64,000 nt of DNA from NCBI GenBank assembly GCA_946481275.1, contig CAMLMV010000019.1:1-64000 (forward strand), in the 5' to 3' direction. Shown here in pieces: positions 9,444-17,574 of the stretch. The notes beneath the pieces are model-generated. The model was given only the letters and a program-made list of their open reading frames with translations, was not told the origin of the DNA and ran no database searches. The translations under genes and the position numbers were made by a program. How positions within the stretch are numbered: position 1 is the stretch's first letter; every line of letters begins with the position of its first letter. Source of the stretch: an uncultured Massilia sp. Its GTDB lineage: Bacteria; Pseudomonadota; Gammaproteobacteria; Burkholderiales; Burkholderiaceae.

Positions 9444-10954
9444 TGGACGCCGGCAGCCGTTGGGACGCGATCTGCGTCGGCGCCGGCATCACCAGCCTCG
9501 CGTTCGGCGCGCAGGTGGTGAAGCGGCATCCCGGCGCGCGCATCCTCGTCATCGACAAGCACGGCGTGCCGGGCGGGTATGCGACCGTGTTCCAGCGGCC
9601 GAAGGCGGGTGCCGCCTTCGACTGCAGCCTGCACAAGCTGAGCGGCATGGGGGAGGGCGGCAACCTGCGCCGCATCTTCGCCGACCTCGGGCTCGACGCG
9701 GAACTGGGCCTGAAGATCCCGGCCGATTATTTCGAGGCCTGCCTGCCCGACGGGTCCATCCGCTTCGGCAACGGCGTCGACGCGTTCAGGCAGGCCTTGT
9801 GCGACCGCTTCCCGCACGAGCGCGCGGGCCTGGACCGCTTCTTCGACGAGGTGGCGGTCCACGGCCGCAACGGCTACCACCAGTTCCAGATGATGGACGG
9901 GACCTTCGAGCCAGACTTCGCGCAGCTGCGCTACGCCCACAGGCATTTGAAACACGTGACGGTGGCGCAGGCGCTGGCCGAGCGCATCGACGACCCCTGG
10001 CTGCGCGAGATCCTCGCCGCCACCGGCATCTACGTGGGCGGCTTTCCGGAAGACCTGGGCTACCTGTACTTCCTGCACGTCGTCTACGCGACGCTCACGC
10101 AGGGCAATGCCTACGTCGAGGGCGCGTCGCAGCGGCTGTCGGACGTCCTCGCGGGCCGCATCGTCGCGGCCGGCGGCCAGGTGCTGTTGGGGACCGCGGT
10201 CCGGAAAATCATCAGCGACGACGCCGGCCGCGTGCGGGGCGTGACGACAGCGAAAGGCGATTTTTACGCGGACCGTGTGTACCTGAACGCGGCGCCACAC
10301 TACGCACTGCGCACCTTGTTCGACGACCAGCCGGCTTTGGCCCCCGTTTGGCGCAAGCTGGACAACCTGAAGCCGTCGCGCTCGACGACGACCGTGTACC
10401 TGACGACGGACGCGGCGCCGGCAGACCTGGGCCTTTCCAGTACCGAGACGATGATCTTCTCATCGGGCGCCGACGCGAGCCGCGCCGCCCGCGCAGCCTG
10501 CGAAAGCGACGACGCGTGCGAACGGGCCTACTGGCGCGACAGCGTCATGGAAGTCACGAACTACCACGCGCTCGATCCGAACGGCGGGCGCATCGTCTGC
10601 CTCAACGTGCTGGATGCGATGGCGCACTGGCCGGAACGCCGGTCGCCCGCGTACAAGCTGAAAAAAGCGCGCGCGCTGAACGTCCTGCTCGAACGGCTGT
10701 ACGCCTCGAAACCGGGACTGCGCGGCCACGTCGTGTACACCGAAGTGTCGACGCCGCGCACGTACGAGCGATTTACCAACAATACGGACGGCGCGGGGTA
10801 TGGCGCGATGGTGGGGACGGACTTGTCCGGCCACGTGTTTCATCACGCGTTCCCGATCGCGGGCGTCCATTTTCTCAGCGCCTGGGTGGCAGGCCCCAGT
10901 TACGAGGCCGCGTTCGGGTATGCCGAGATGAAGGCGAAACAATGGGCAGCCTAG
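9443..10954 (+). CDS. CrtI/phytoene-desaturase-like FAD oxidoreductase
   Basis: A 503-residue flavoprotein of the phytoene dehydrogenase superfamily. The dinucleotide-binding motif is at residues 10-22 (CVGAGITSLAFG) and the C-terminal FAD motif is in HHAFPIAGVHFLSAWVAG near residue 480. It also has HKLSGMGEGGN and the SRSTTTVYL stretch of the substrate domain. Members oxidise or isomerise long hydrophobic chains. There is no carotenoid gene nearby, so an acyl-ACP or lipid substrate is more likely. Its start ATG overlaps the stop of the diiron gene by one base, implying translational coupling. Confidence 0.8.
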   Translation: MDAGSRWDAICVGAGITSLAFGAQVVKRHPGARILVIDKHGVPGGYATVFQRPKAGAAFDCSLHKLSGMGEGGNLRRIFADLGLDAELGLKIPADYFEACLPDGSIRFGNGVDAFRQALCDRFPHERAGLDRFFDEVAVHGRNGYHQFQMMDGTFEPDFAQLRYAHRHLKHVTVAQALAERIDDPWLREILAATGIYVGGFPEDLGYLYFLHVVYATLTQGNAYVEGASQRLSDVLAGRIVAAGGQVLLGTAVRKIISDDAGRVRGVTTAKGDFYADRVYLNAAPHYALRTLFDDQPALAPVWRKLDNLKPSRSTTTVYLTTDAAPADLGLSSTETMIFSSGADASRAARAACESDDACERAYWRDSVMEVTNYHALDPNGGRIVCLNVLDAMAHWPERRSPAYKLKKARALNVLLERLYASKPGLRGHVVYTEVSTPRTYERFTNNTDGAGYGAMVGTDLSGHVFHHAFPIAGVHFLSAWVAGPSYEAAFGYAEMKAKQWAA

Positions 10955-10968
10955 CGGGAGGCATCCTG

Positions 10969-11763
10969 ATGCGCACCCTGTTCCGTCCAGTCTTCGGATG
11001 GCGCGGCGACGGACACGAGGGCCTGGAACCGTTCGTCCACACGAGTACGGACGGCAGCTGGCTGGCCGGCGCGGTATATGTCAGCCGGCGCATGCCGGCA
11101 CGGGGCGTCGTCCTGCTGTGCCACCCGTTCCTCAAGTACGGCATGCACTGGTTTTTCAACCACGGCTATCACGAGTGGCTGGCCGACGCGGGCTACCACG
11201 TCGTCGGCTTCGACTTCAAGGGCTTCGGCCGCAGCACGGTCGGCGGCGTGTCATTCGCGGAAGACGTCGTCGCGGTGGGCGAATGGGCGCACGAACGCTG
11301 GCCGGGCCTGCCCGTGCACGTGCTGGGCGCGTCGTTCGGCGCCTACCACGCGCTGCACGCCATCGCGACGGGCCGCACGGCGTTCGCGTCGGTGCTGTGC
11401 GACAGCGTGCCGGCCACGGTCGCGCGCTTCTTCGGCGGCGGCGTGACGGGCGCCGTAATGAGGGGCATGAGCACGAGCCGCTGGGCCGACGCGACGGGCA
11501 CGCGTCCCATCTTCCGCTCGCTGCCCCTGCCGGACGACCTGCCGCGCCTGTTCCTGTTCGGCGGCGACGATCCGTTCATCACATCCGTCGAGGTAGACCA
11601 GTTGCGCGACGCCTGCGGGGCGGGCAGCGTGCGCGTGTATCCGGACTGCGGCCACCTCGACATGCGCAAGGCATTCCCCGGCGCGTACCGCGGCGCCATC
11701 CTCGGCTTTCTCGATCATTCAACTTCAGGCAAGGAATATCATTCATGGATTCGAACGCAGTAA
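10969..11763 (+). CDS. Alpha/beta hydrolase
   Basis: A 264-residue alpha/beta hydrolase. Nucleophile elbow GASFG, acid in GGDDPF and histidine in DCGHLDM make a complete triad; an oxyanion region lies at LLCHPFLKYG. Because it sits in a ketosynthase/ACP operon, release or trimming of the finished acyl product (a thioesterase-like role) is plausible but inferred. The ATG at 10969 was chosen over one at 10942 because a GCGGGAGG ribosome site lies in front of it. The 3' end overlaps the fabG-like gene by 19 bases. Confidence 0.8.
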   Translation: MRTLFRPVFGWRGDGHEGLEPFVHTSTDGSWLAGAVYVSRRMPARGVVLLCHPFLKYGMHWFFNHGYHEWLADAGYHVVGFDFKGFGRSTVGGVSFAEDVVAVGEWAHERWPGLPVHVLGASFGAYHALHAIATGRTAFASVLCDSVPATVARFFGGGVTGAVMRGMSTSRWADATGTRPIFRSLPLPDDLPRLFLFGGDDPFITSVEVDQLRDACGAGSVRVYPDCGHLDMRKAFPGAYRGAILGFLDHSTSGKEYHSWIRTQ

Positions 11764-12497
11764 AGAAACAGTGGGTACTGGTCACGGGCGGCACGCGCGG
11801 CATCGGCCGCGGTCTCGTGGCCGCGTTCTGCGCGGCCGGCTACGATGTCGTGTTCACGTACCAGCGCTCGCACGAGGCGGCCGCGGAACTCGTGCGCGAG
11901 ATGGCGGCAACCGGCGCGCGCGCGGCTGGCCACTGCTGCGACAGCGCCGACGAGGAAGCCGTCAACGCGCTGGCGCGCGGGCTGCTGGTGGAGCGGGGCG
12001 CGCCGCACGCCGTCGTCAACAACGTCGGCATCACGCGCGACGCGGTCCTGATGCGCATGAGCCGCGAACAGTGGACGGACGTCGTCAACGCCAACCTGAA
12101 CGCGTCGTTCTACGTGACCCGGGCGTTCGCGCACGCGATGGTGGAAGAGGGCGACGGCGTCATCTTGCAGATGTCGTCCGTGTCAGGCTTCAAGGGCAAC
12201 GTGGGACAGACGAATTACTCGGCCACGAAGGCCGCGATGATCGGGATGACCCGTTCGCTGGCGCTGGAGCTGGGCCGGTTCAACGTGCGCGTGAACGCCA
12301 TCGCGCCGGGCTTCATCACGACCGCGATGACGGCGGAGATCCCGGAAGCCAAGCTGAAGTCCCTTGGCGCCGGCATCCCGCTGCGCCGCTTCGGCACCGT
12401 GCGCGAAGTGGCGTCGCTCGCGACGTATCTTGCGTCCGCAGATGCCGCCTACATCACGGGCCAGACGTTCGTCATCGACGGCGGCCTCACCGCGTGA
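11745..12497 (+). CDS. FabG-like 3-oxoacyl-ACP reductase (SDR)
   Basis: A 250-residue classical short-chain dehydrogenase. It shows the cofactor motif TGGTRGIG (residues 14-21), NNVGITRD, catalytic Tyr158 and Lys162 in NYSATK, and the C-terminal TGQTFVIDGGLTA typical of FabG. It would reduce the 3-oxo group formed by the ketosynthase, using NADPH. Together with the MaoC-like dehydratase it completes two of the three beta-carbon processing steps. No enoyl reductase is visible, so the product may keep double bonds or be finished by the CrtI-like enzyme. Confidence 0.9.
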   Translation: MDSNAVKKQWVLVTGGTRGIGRGLVAAFCAAGYDVVFTYQRSHEAAAELVREMAATGARAAGHCCDSADEEAVNALARGLLVERGAPHAVVNNVGITRDAVLMRMSREQWTDVVNANLNASFYVTRAFAHAMVEEGDGVILQMSSVSGFKGNVGQTNYSATKAAMIGMTRSLALELGRFNVRVNAIAPGFITTAMTAEIPEAKLKSLGAGIPLRRFGTVREVASLATYLASADAAYITGQTFVIDGGLTA

Positions 12498-12509
12498 ACG
12501 GGAGGCAGC

Positions 12510-12833
12510 GTGACGTATGTCGTGACCGAACCGTGCATCGGCTGCAAGCACACGGACTGCATCCAGGTGTGTCCGGTGGACTGCTTCCATGAAGGCGCGA
12601 ATTTCCTCGCCATCGACCCGGAGCGCTGCGTCGATTGCGGGTTGTGCGAGGTCGAGTGCCCCGTCGGGGCCATCGTGGCGGAAAGCGAGTTGGCGCCCGA
12701 GCAGCTGCACTGGCTCGCGCTGAACGACGAGCTGGCGCGGTGCTGGCGGCCCATCACGCAGCGCAAGCCGGCGCTGCCCGACGCCGCTGACTGGGCCGCG
12801 CGCACGGACAAGCTGGCGGCACTCGTCCGGTGA
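12510..12833 (+). CDS. fdxA: 7Fe ferredoxin (FdxA-type)
   Basis: A 107-residue ferredoxin of the 3Fe-4S/4Fe-4S type. The first cluster region has Cys9, Cys17 and Cys21 (with an extra Cys12) in PCIGCKHTDCIQVCPVDCF. The second has the CVDCGLCEVECP pattern. The C-terminal extension of about 50 residues is usual for FdxA. It starts 12 bases after the fabG-like stop, behind GGGAGG. Within this operon it is the obvious electron donor candidate for the AurF-like diiron oxygenase; a general housekeeping ferredoxin is the alternative. Confidence 0.9.
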   Translation: MTYVVTEPCIGCKHTDCIQVCPVDCFHEGANFLAIDPERCVDCGLCEVECPVGAIVAESELAPEQLHWLALNDELARCWRPITQRKPALPDAADWAARTDKLAALVR

Positions 12834-12895
12834 CGCGCATTTCCCCCCACGGGTGTGGCATGCGCGCCGGGTCGCGAAAGCGCATTCTTGCGGCC

Positions 12896-13624
12896 ATGAA
12901 CTCACCCATCGATCATCGCATCCTCGCCCTGTTTTCCGCCTGCCAGGGCATCGCCTCGCGCGCGGGCTTCCTGGACGACGTGTATCCGTTGCTGCAACAA
13001 GTATTGCCGCACGAGCGTTTCGTGTGCGGCATCGCAACGGTCGCCCCGGTGGCCGTGCTGGACGTCGTCGATGCCGGCTTTCCCCAGGTGTTCATCGACG
13101 ATATCGTCGACCGGCGCGGCCGCATCGCCAGTCCCGTGATCCGTCACTGGCTGATGCACGACGCGCCCGTGTATTTCGAAGAGGCCGCATGTGCCGCGTT
13201 CGTCGAACCGGACGATGCCGAGTGGCTCGCGGCGTTCCGGCAGTACGGCATGCGCAACATGCTCGCGCACGGCGTCAAGGACTTGCACGGCGGTGCGACC
13301 AGTTACTTCTGCTTCGCGGGCGTGCCGGATGGCGGGGAAGAGAGAAAGCGGCTGCTCCAGCTCATCGTGCCGAACCTGCACGCCGCGCTGCGCGCGCACT
13401 ACCGGCTCAAGGACCGCGTGCAGGACGTCGAGCTGTCGTGCCGCGAGCGCGAAGTCCTGCAACTGGTCTGCGTCGGCAAGACCAACGAGGCGATAGGGAC
13501 GATCCTCGGCATCAGCCCGTGGACGGTCAAGGTCCACGTGCGTAATTTCATGGCCAAGCTGAACGTCTCGACCCGGGGCCATGCCGCCGCGATGGCCATG
13601 AAGAATGGCCTCGTCACGATCTAA
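12896..13624 (+). CDS. LuxR-type transcriptional regulator
   Basis: A 242-residue regulator. The C-terminal 65 residues form a GerE/LuxR helix-turn-helix (LSCREREVLQLVCVGKTNEA, then SPWTVKVHVRNFMAKL). The N-terminal ~170 residues are a sensing domain without a recognisable autoinducer pocket or receiver aspartate, somewhat like EpsA-type regulators of exopolysaccharide loci. The start is uncertain: ATG 12896 is used, but GTG 12830 overlaps the ferredoxin stop and would couple translation. It probably controls the preceding operon. Its stop overlaps the converging TDT pseudogene by three bases. Confidence 0.8.
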   Translation: MNSPIDHRILALFSACQGIASRAGFLDDVYPLLQQVLPHERFVCGIATVAPVAVLDVVDAGFPQVFIDDIVDRRGRIASPVIRHWLMHDAPVYFEEAACAAFVEPDDAEWLAAFRQYGMRNMLAHGVKDLHGGATSYFCFAGVPDGGEERKRLLQLIVPNLHAALRAHYRLKDRVQDVELSCREREVLQLVCVGKTNEAIGTILGISPWTVKVHVRNFMAKLNVSTRGHAAAMAMKNGLVTI

Positions 13625-14205
13625 CTCAGTTCACGCAGCCGGCCCCGTACGATGCCGGCCAGGGTCTGCACGGCAAACACGGCGATGACGAGTGTGGCGA
13701 TGCCGAGGATGAGCAGTGCAATGCCATCCATCACCGGGCTGCCGGCCACCGCCGCGTAGCGCAGCGCGGTCACGGCCGACGCGGCGAGCGGGAAACTGGC
13801 GGCCCACCACGCCACGCGGAACGGCGAGCAGGCCGGCAGGTGGACGAGGCGCGCCAGCGCAAGGCTGATGTCCGCCAGCAAGAACGGCAGCAGCAGGAGG
13901 CTGATCAGCGGCGTGCCGAACAGGTTGCCGCCGACCGGATGGGAGAACTCGGCGCGTACCGTGGATCATCCCGCCGCGGCCTTGATGCCGTAGGCGACGG
14001 CCAGCACGACGAAGGTGACCACCGCGAGTGCGCCGATGGCGTGGCCGATTGCTGCCGGCGCACCGAACGCCTGGTGCGCGAGGCGCCAGGCGAGGGCCAG
14101 GCCCGTGAGGCCCATCACGGCGCCGAACAGGCCGACGGGCAGGTAAGAGAGGGTGGTCGAAACGGCCGGCGCGGCGGCGGCAGTAGCGGGGCGTGCGGCT
14201 TCCAT
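13621..14205 (-). pseudogene. Broken TDT/SLAC1 (TehA-like) membrane transporter
   Basis: Remnant of a tellurite-resistance/dicarboxylate transporter family gene. From ATG 14205 (behind AAGGAGACG) the frame gives a normal N-terminus with LSYLPVGLFGAVMGLTGLAL and the next helix, then a TGA in frame at 13966-13968. The same frame continues with VRAEFSHPVGGNLFGT, which is conserved sequence, and runs to the end at 13621. It spans 195 codons against roughly 320 in the family. Helix LISLLLLP is joined directly to a late segment (RLVHLPACSPFRVAWW), so about 130 central residues appear deleted. A stop plus a deletion means no functional transporter. Confidence 0.85.
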
Positions 14206-14332
14206 GAACGTCTCCTTGTAAGGGCGCTGCATGGAAGCCATTCTGGGGGGGCCGCCGTCGCGCAACCATGCCCGGTTGCGGCAGCGTTTTGCCCGATCGT
14301 CTCAACCTGCCGCGAGCAGGCGTCTGTAACGA

Positions 14333-16048
14333 CTAGGAAAGCGACACGTCGGGTTCGGGCGTGCCGAGTTCGTTTGGTTTTGCCGTTGTCTCCGGGGACG
14401 TTGCCGCCTGCCGGCGGCGGCGCAAACGTGCGATGCCCATGACCAGAGCCAGGACGATCACGCTTCCCAGGCTGATATTCCGGCCGACCGTATCGGCAGG
14501 CAAGCCATCCCATTCCATGGCGACGACATGACGTCCCGGGCCAATCTGCACCAGAGCCAGGCCGGTCTGCTCATCCACCAGCCGGGATTGGGTTTGCCCA
14601 TCGACGCTTACACGCCACGCCGGGAAAGCGAACAAAGGCATGCGGACCGCCACCTGGCGAGGTGCTGTCATCACGACCTTGAGCGCATTCGTCCGTTGCA
14701 TCACGACGTCGCAAGTCAAGTCGAGGCGGCGGCATTCGCCGTCGAGCTTGCCTGTCTCGAGATAGGTCTTCCATTGCGGCTTTGCGACCGCAGGCACGTA
14801 TTCGGGCTGCCCAAAACTGCCCTGGATGTATTCATGATGGGCGGGCAGTCGTTCGCCGCCATGGATGCTCCATTGCAGGTACAAGGCTTGAGCGCCGTAG
14901 ACGGCGACTAATGCCAGGACAAGCGCGCGTATTGCGTTATTCCAGCGCGACCACATACCCTGCGTGAATTGAATCGCTATGCCGATACTTCCGAGAACGG
15001 CGCCGATGAACATGAAACGATAGGGGAACTGCAACTTCTGTAAAGGGGGCAGTAGCGCATACAAAGGATAGGCCAGTTCGCTGCCAAGGGCGATCGCTGT
15101 CAGGCCGAAGACGGCAAGGCGGAATGCCGATGCCTGCGGTGTGCCTGCAGGCGCGCCGCGTGCGCTCCACAGGGTCACGGCGCACATGCCCAGGGCAAGC
15201 AGGGACAACGGCCACTGGATAGCCGCCCAGCGTAAGCCGTAGCGGGCGAAAGTCACCACCGGAAGGGCAAAAGCACGACGCCAGTCGAAATTCGGACCAT
15301 CGGTCCAGCCTGTGGGATTGATGAGGTTGAGCTGGGTAACGGCGGGATAGACGAAAAACGCCGCCAGGCCCAGGCCCAGTGCGACGCCGAGTGCCCAGGC
15401 CACGTGGCCAGGCATGGTACGCCGGTTCGGAAAGGCGAGCACGAGTCGGCCTAATCCCGCCGTGAAGAGTGCGATCATGCCACTCAGCAGGTGACTGAGG
15501 CACACCAGGCAGAGCAACACGGCCACGCGTGCCACGCGCGGGCGCGCAGTCCCGCTTTCGGCCAGGAAGAGAACACTGAAGGGAATGCTCAACACCCAGG
15601 GGAAAGCAGCCATCTGGGCCGACAGGAAGAGCAGCACCGGACAGCACATGACGAAGCAGGCGCCAATCACGGCCGAACGCCGGCCGGCATGCCGAAGCAT
15701 GCCGAAGTAGACCACCGCACCCAGTAACACATAGGGCACGAGCGCACCCCACAACAGCGCATAGCGGGAATCCAGTCCCGCCAGCGCGAAGGCGCTCGTG
15801 AGATAGTAGAACAGCGGCTGGTAGTACATGAACGTCGGATCGCCCAGGCCGCCGTGCGACGCGTAAGCCCAGCGCGGCAAAAGCCAACCGTCGCGCAGCG
15901 CGGAAAAAAACTGGTCCGACCAGCGCAGGTGAACAAGCAGGTCGACCTGGTGTGGCAGGCGCAGGGTCAGCAGCGGTTGCAACCAGAGCAGGACGGCAAA
16001 CAGGGCGACCCCGATCAGTCCAGCCAGATAACGGCGGCGCTCGATCAT
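14333..16048 (-). CDS. Polytopic membrane protein, putative GT-C glycosyltransferase (third gtr gene)
   Basis: A 571-residue protein with about 11-12 hydrophobic helices and a C-terminal periplasmic-type domain (about residues 395-530). The N-terminus (RRRYLAGLIGVALFAVLL) and the first loop with LVHLRWSDQFFSALRDGWLLPRW and GLGDPTFMYYQPLFYYL resemble PTPS-related/GT-C polyprenol-phosphate-sugar transferases. The last gene of a three-gene set: it overlaps the GtrB-like gene by four bases, which itself overlaps the GtrA-like gene. In gtrABC systems the third gene is the strain-specific enzyme that moves the sugar from lipid carrier to the surface polymer. That role is inferred from position and topology. 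Confidence 0.7.
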   Translation of the reverse strand: MIERRRYLAGLIGVALFAVLLWLQPLLTLRLPHQVDLLVHLRWSDQFFSALRDGWLLPRWAYASHGGLGDPTFMYYQPLFYYLTSAFALAGLDSRYALLWGALVPYVLLGAVVYFGMLRHAGRRSAVIGACFVMCCPVLLFLSAQMAAFPWVLSIPFSVLFLAESGTARPRVARVAVLLCLVCLSHLLSGMIALFTAGLGRLVLAFPNRRTMPGHVAWALGVALGLGLAAFFVYPAVTQLNLINPTGWTDGPNFDWRRAFALPVVTFARYGLRWAAIQWPLSLLALGMCAVTLWSARGAPAGTPQASAFRLAVFGLTAIALGSELAYPLYALLPPLQKLQFPYRFMFIGAVLGSIGIAIQFTQGMWSRWNNAIRALVLALVAVYGAQALYLQWSIHGGERLPAHHEYIQGSFGQPEYVPAVAKPQWKTYLETGKLDGECRRLDLTCDVVMQRTNALKVVMTAPRQVAVRMPLFAFPAWRVSVDGQTQSRLVDEQTGLALVQIGPGRHVVAMEWDGLPADTVGRNISLGSVIVLALVMGIARLRRRRQAATSPETTAKPNELGTPEPDVSLS

Positions 16049-17082
16049 TGCTGTTCCTTGTCGAGGGCGGGTGTGCCCGGTAACTCCGATTGCAGCAGGC
16101 GATTGACCAGATACAGCGGCCGGCGCTTGACTTCGTTAAAAATGCGCCCGACATATTCGCCCAGCAGACCGACGGAAATCAGTTGCACGCCACCGAGAAA
16201 CAGCACGACGGTCATCAGCGACGGATAGCCGCGTACCGGATCGGAATAGACCAGCGCTTTCCAGATCACGAACACCGCATAGAGCAGGGCCAGGACTGCT
16301 ATCAGCATGCCGAGGTAGGTGCTGACCTTGAGCGGCGCCACCGTGAATGACGTGATGCCTTCGAGCGCAAAATTCCAGAGCTTCCAGTAGTTCCACTTGG
16401 TTTCGCCCGCCGCGCGCGGGTCCCGCCGGTACAGGAAGGGGCTGGACGGGAAGCCGACCCACGCGAACAGGCCTTTCATGAACCGGTGCTCTTCGCGCAG
16501 CTTCGACAGCGCTTCAACGGCACGGCGCGACATCAGTCGAAAATCGCCTGTGTCTTTCGGGATATCGACCCGGCTGACGCTTTTGATCAGGCGATAAAAA
16601 TACTTGGCGGTGGCTTTCTTGAACCACGTTTCGCCGTCCCGGGCCGTACGCATGCCGTACACGACGTCGTAGCCTTCACGCCAGATATCCAGCATCTGAG
16701 GAATCAGTTCGGGTGGATCCTGCAGGTCGGAGTCGAGTACGACGACAACGTCTCCCTTGGTGTGATCCAGTCCGGCACTCAGGGCGATTTCTTTGCCGAA
16801 GTTACGCGAAAGGTCGACCACGGATATGTGCGGATCCCGCTCGCGCAGCGCATACATCAAGGCCAGGGTATTGTCGCGGCTGCCGTCGTTGACCAGCACG
16901 ATTTCGTACTGGCAGCCCAGGCTCGCCATGACCTCGGTCACGCGTCGGTGAAATTCGCCCAGGACTTCCTGTTCGTTATAAGCCGGCGCAACGATTGAAA
17001 TGGATGGCACCTCGCCTGATTTTCGCGGGGCCAATGCAGGGTGGCTGAGGGCGCGCGACTGGGGCGTTAGCGGAATATCCAT
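16045..17082 (-). CDS. gtrB: GtrB-like polyprenol-phosphate glycosyltransferase (GT2)
   Basis: A 345-residue GT2 enzyme of the DPM1/ArnC/GtrB type that transfers a sugar from a nucleotide donor to polyprenyl phosphate on the cytoplasmic face. The N-terminal domain shows SIVAPAYNEQEVL, LVNDGSRDNT and the metal-binding VVLDSDLQDPPE. Two C-terminal helices (LGMLIAVLALLYAVFVIW and LMTVVLFLGGVQLISVGLLG) match GtrB topology, ending with the GEYVGRIFNEVKRRP signature. The neighbours are a GtrA-like flippase and a polytopic transferase. The overlap of 16 bases with the upstream gene indicates co-translation. Confidence 0.92.
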   Translation of the reverse strand: MDIPLTPQSRALSHPALAPRKSGEVPSISIVAPAYNEQEVLGEFHRRVTEVMASLGCQYEIVLVNDGSRDNTLALMYALRERDPHISVVDLSRNFGKEIALSAGLDHTKGDVVVVLDSDLQDPPELIPQMLDIWREGYDVVYGMRTARDGETWFKKATAKYFYRLIKSVSRVDIPKDTGDFRLMSRRAVEALSKLREEHRFMKGLFAWVGFPSSPFLYRRDPRAAGETKWNYWKLWNFALEGITSFTVAPLKVSTYLGMLIAVLALLYAVFVIWKALVYSDPVRGYPSLMTVVLFLGGVQLISVGLLGEYVGRIFNEVKRRPLYLVNRLLQSELPGTPALDKEQQ

Positions 17083-17480
17083 AACTTACTCACAATAAAA
17101 TTGAACACGAAGATGACCACGGTAGCGGCTACCTGTGCAAATAGAAAATACAGTCCGGCGCCGCTCAGGGCATCGACGAGCGCGCCGTTGAGCACGGCGC
17201 CCGTTACCGCCATCAATGCAAAGCGCGGGACGGTTTCGCGATGGCGCCGGCGAGTATCGAACGTGAATTGGCGACTGAGTACGTAAATGACGCAGGCACC
17301 CGCGGCCGCGCCGATGAACGCCGCCCAGCCCGCGCGTACACCGCCCAGGACGACCAGCACGACCAGCACCAGGTAATGCACCGCGGTTCCCGCACCGCCG
17401 GCCAGTGCGAACCTGGAAAACTGTTTGCCGATCTCGCGGCCTTTTCCGGTTTTGTGCGGATAAGTCAGGTCTTCTGTCAT
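17067..17480 (-). CDS. gtrA: GtrA-family membrane protein
   Basis: A 137-residue protein with four hydrophobic helices, matching GtrA (PF04138). It shows QFSRFALAGGAGTAVHYLV at the start, GAAAGACVIYVLSRQFTF in the middle and VVIFVFNFIVSKLWIF at the C-terminus, all family hallmarks. GtrA proteins are thought to flip polyprenyl-phosphate-linked sugar across the inner membrane. It is the first gene of the gtrA-gtrB-transferase set. Confidence 0.9.
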   Translation of the reverse strand: MTEDLTYPHKTGKGREIGKQFSRFALAGGAGTAVHYLVLVVLVVLGGVRAGWAAFIGAAAGACVIYVLSRQFTFDTRRRHRETVPRFALMAVTGAVLNGALVDALSGAGLYFLFAQVAATVVIFVFNFIVSKLWIFR

Positions 17481-17574
17481 GGAACTTCAATAATTGTTAT
17501 TGGCCCGACAAAGCCGGCCTTGATCCGGAAACGATTGCCGGGTCGGCTGCCCGTCGTGGGCCGGCCGGCTTTCG

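Noticed and set aside
9460..11763. 767-residue plus-strand ORF
   Set aside because: Only its last 264 residues, the alpha/beta hydrolase, are real; the rest is out of frame with the CrtI-like gene.
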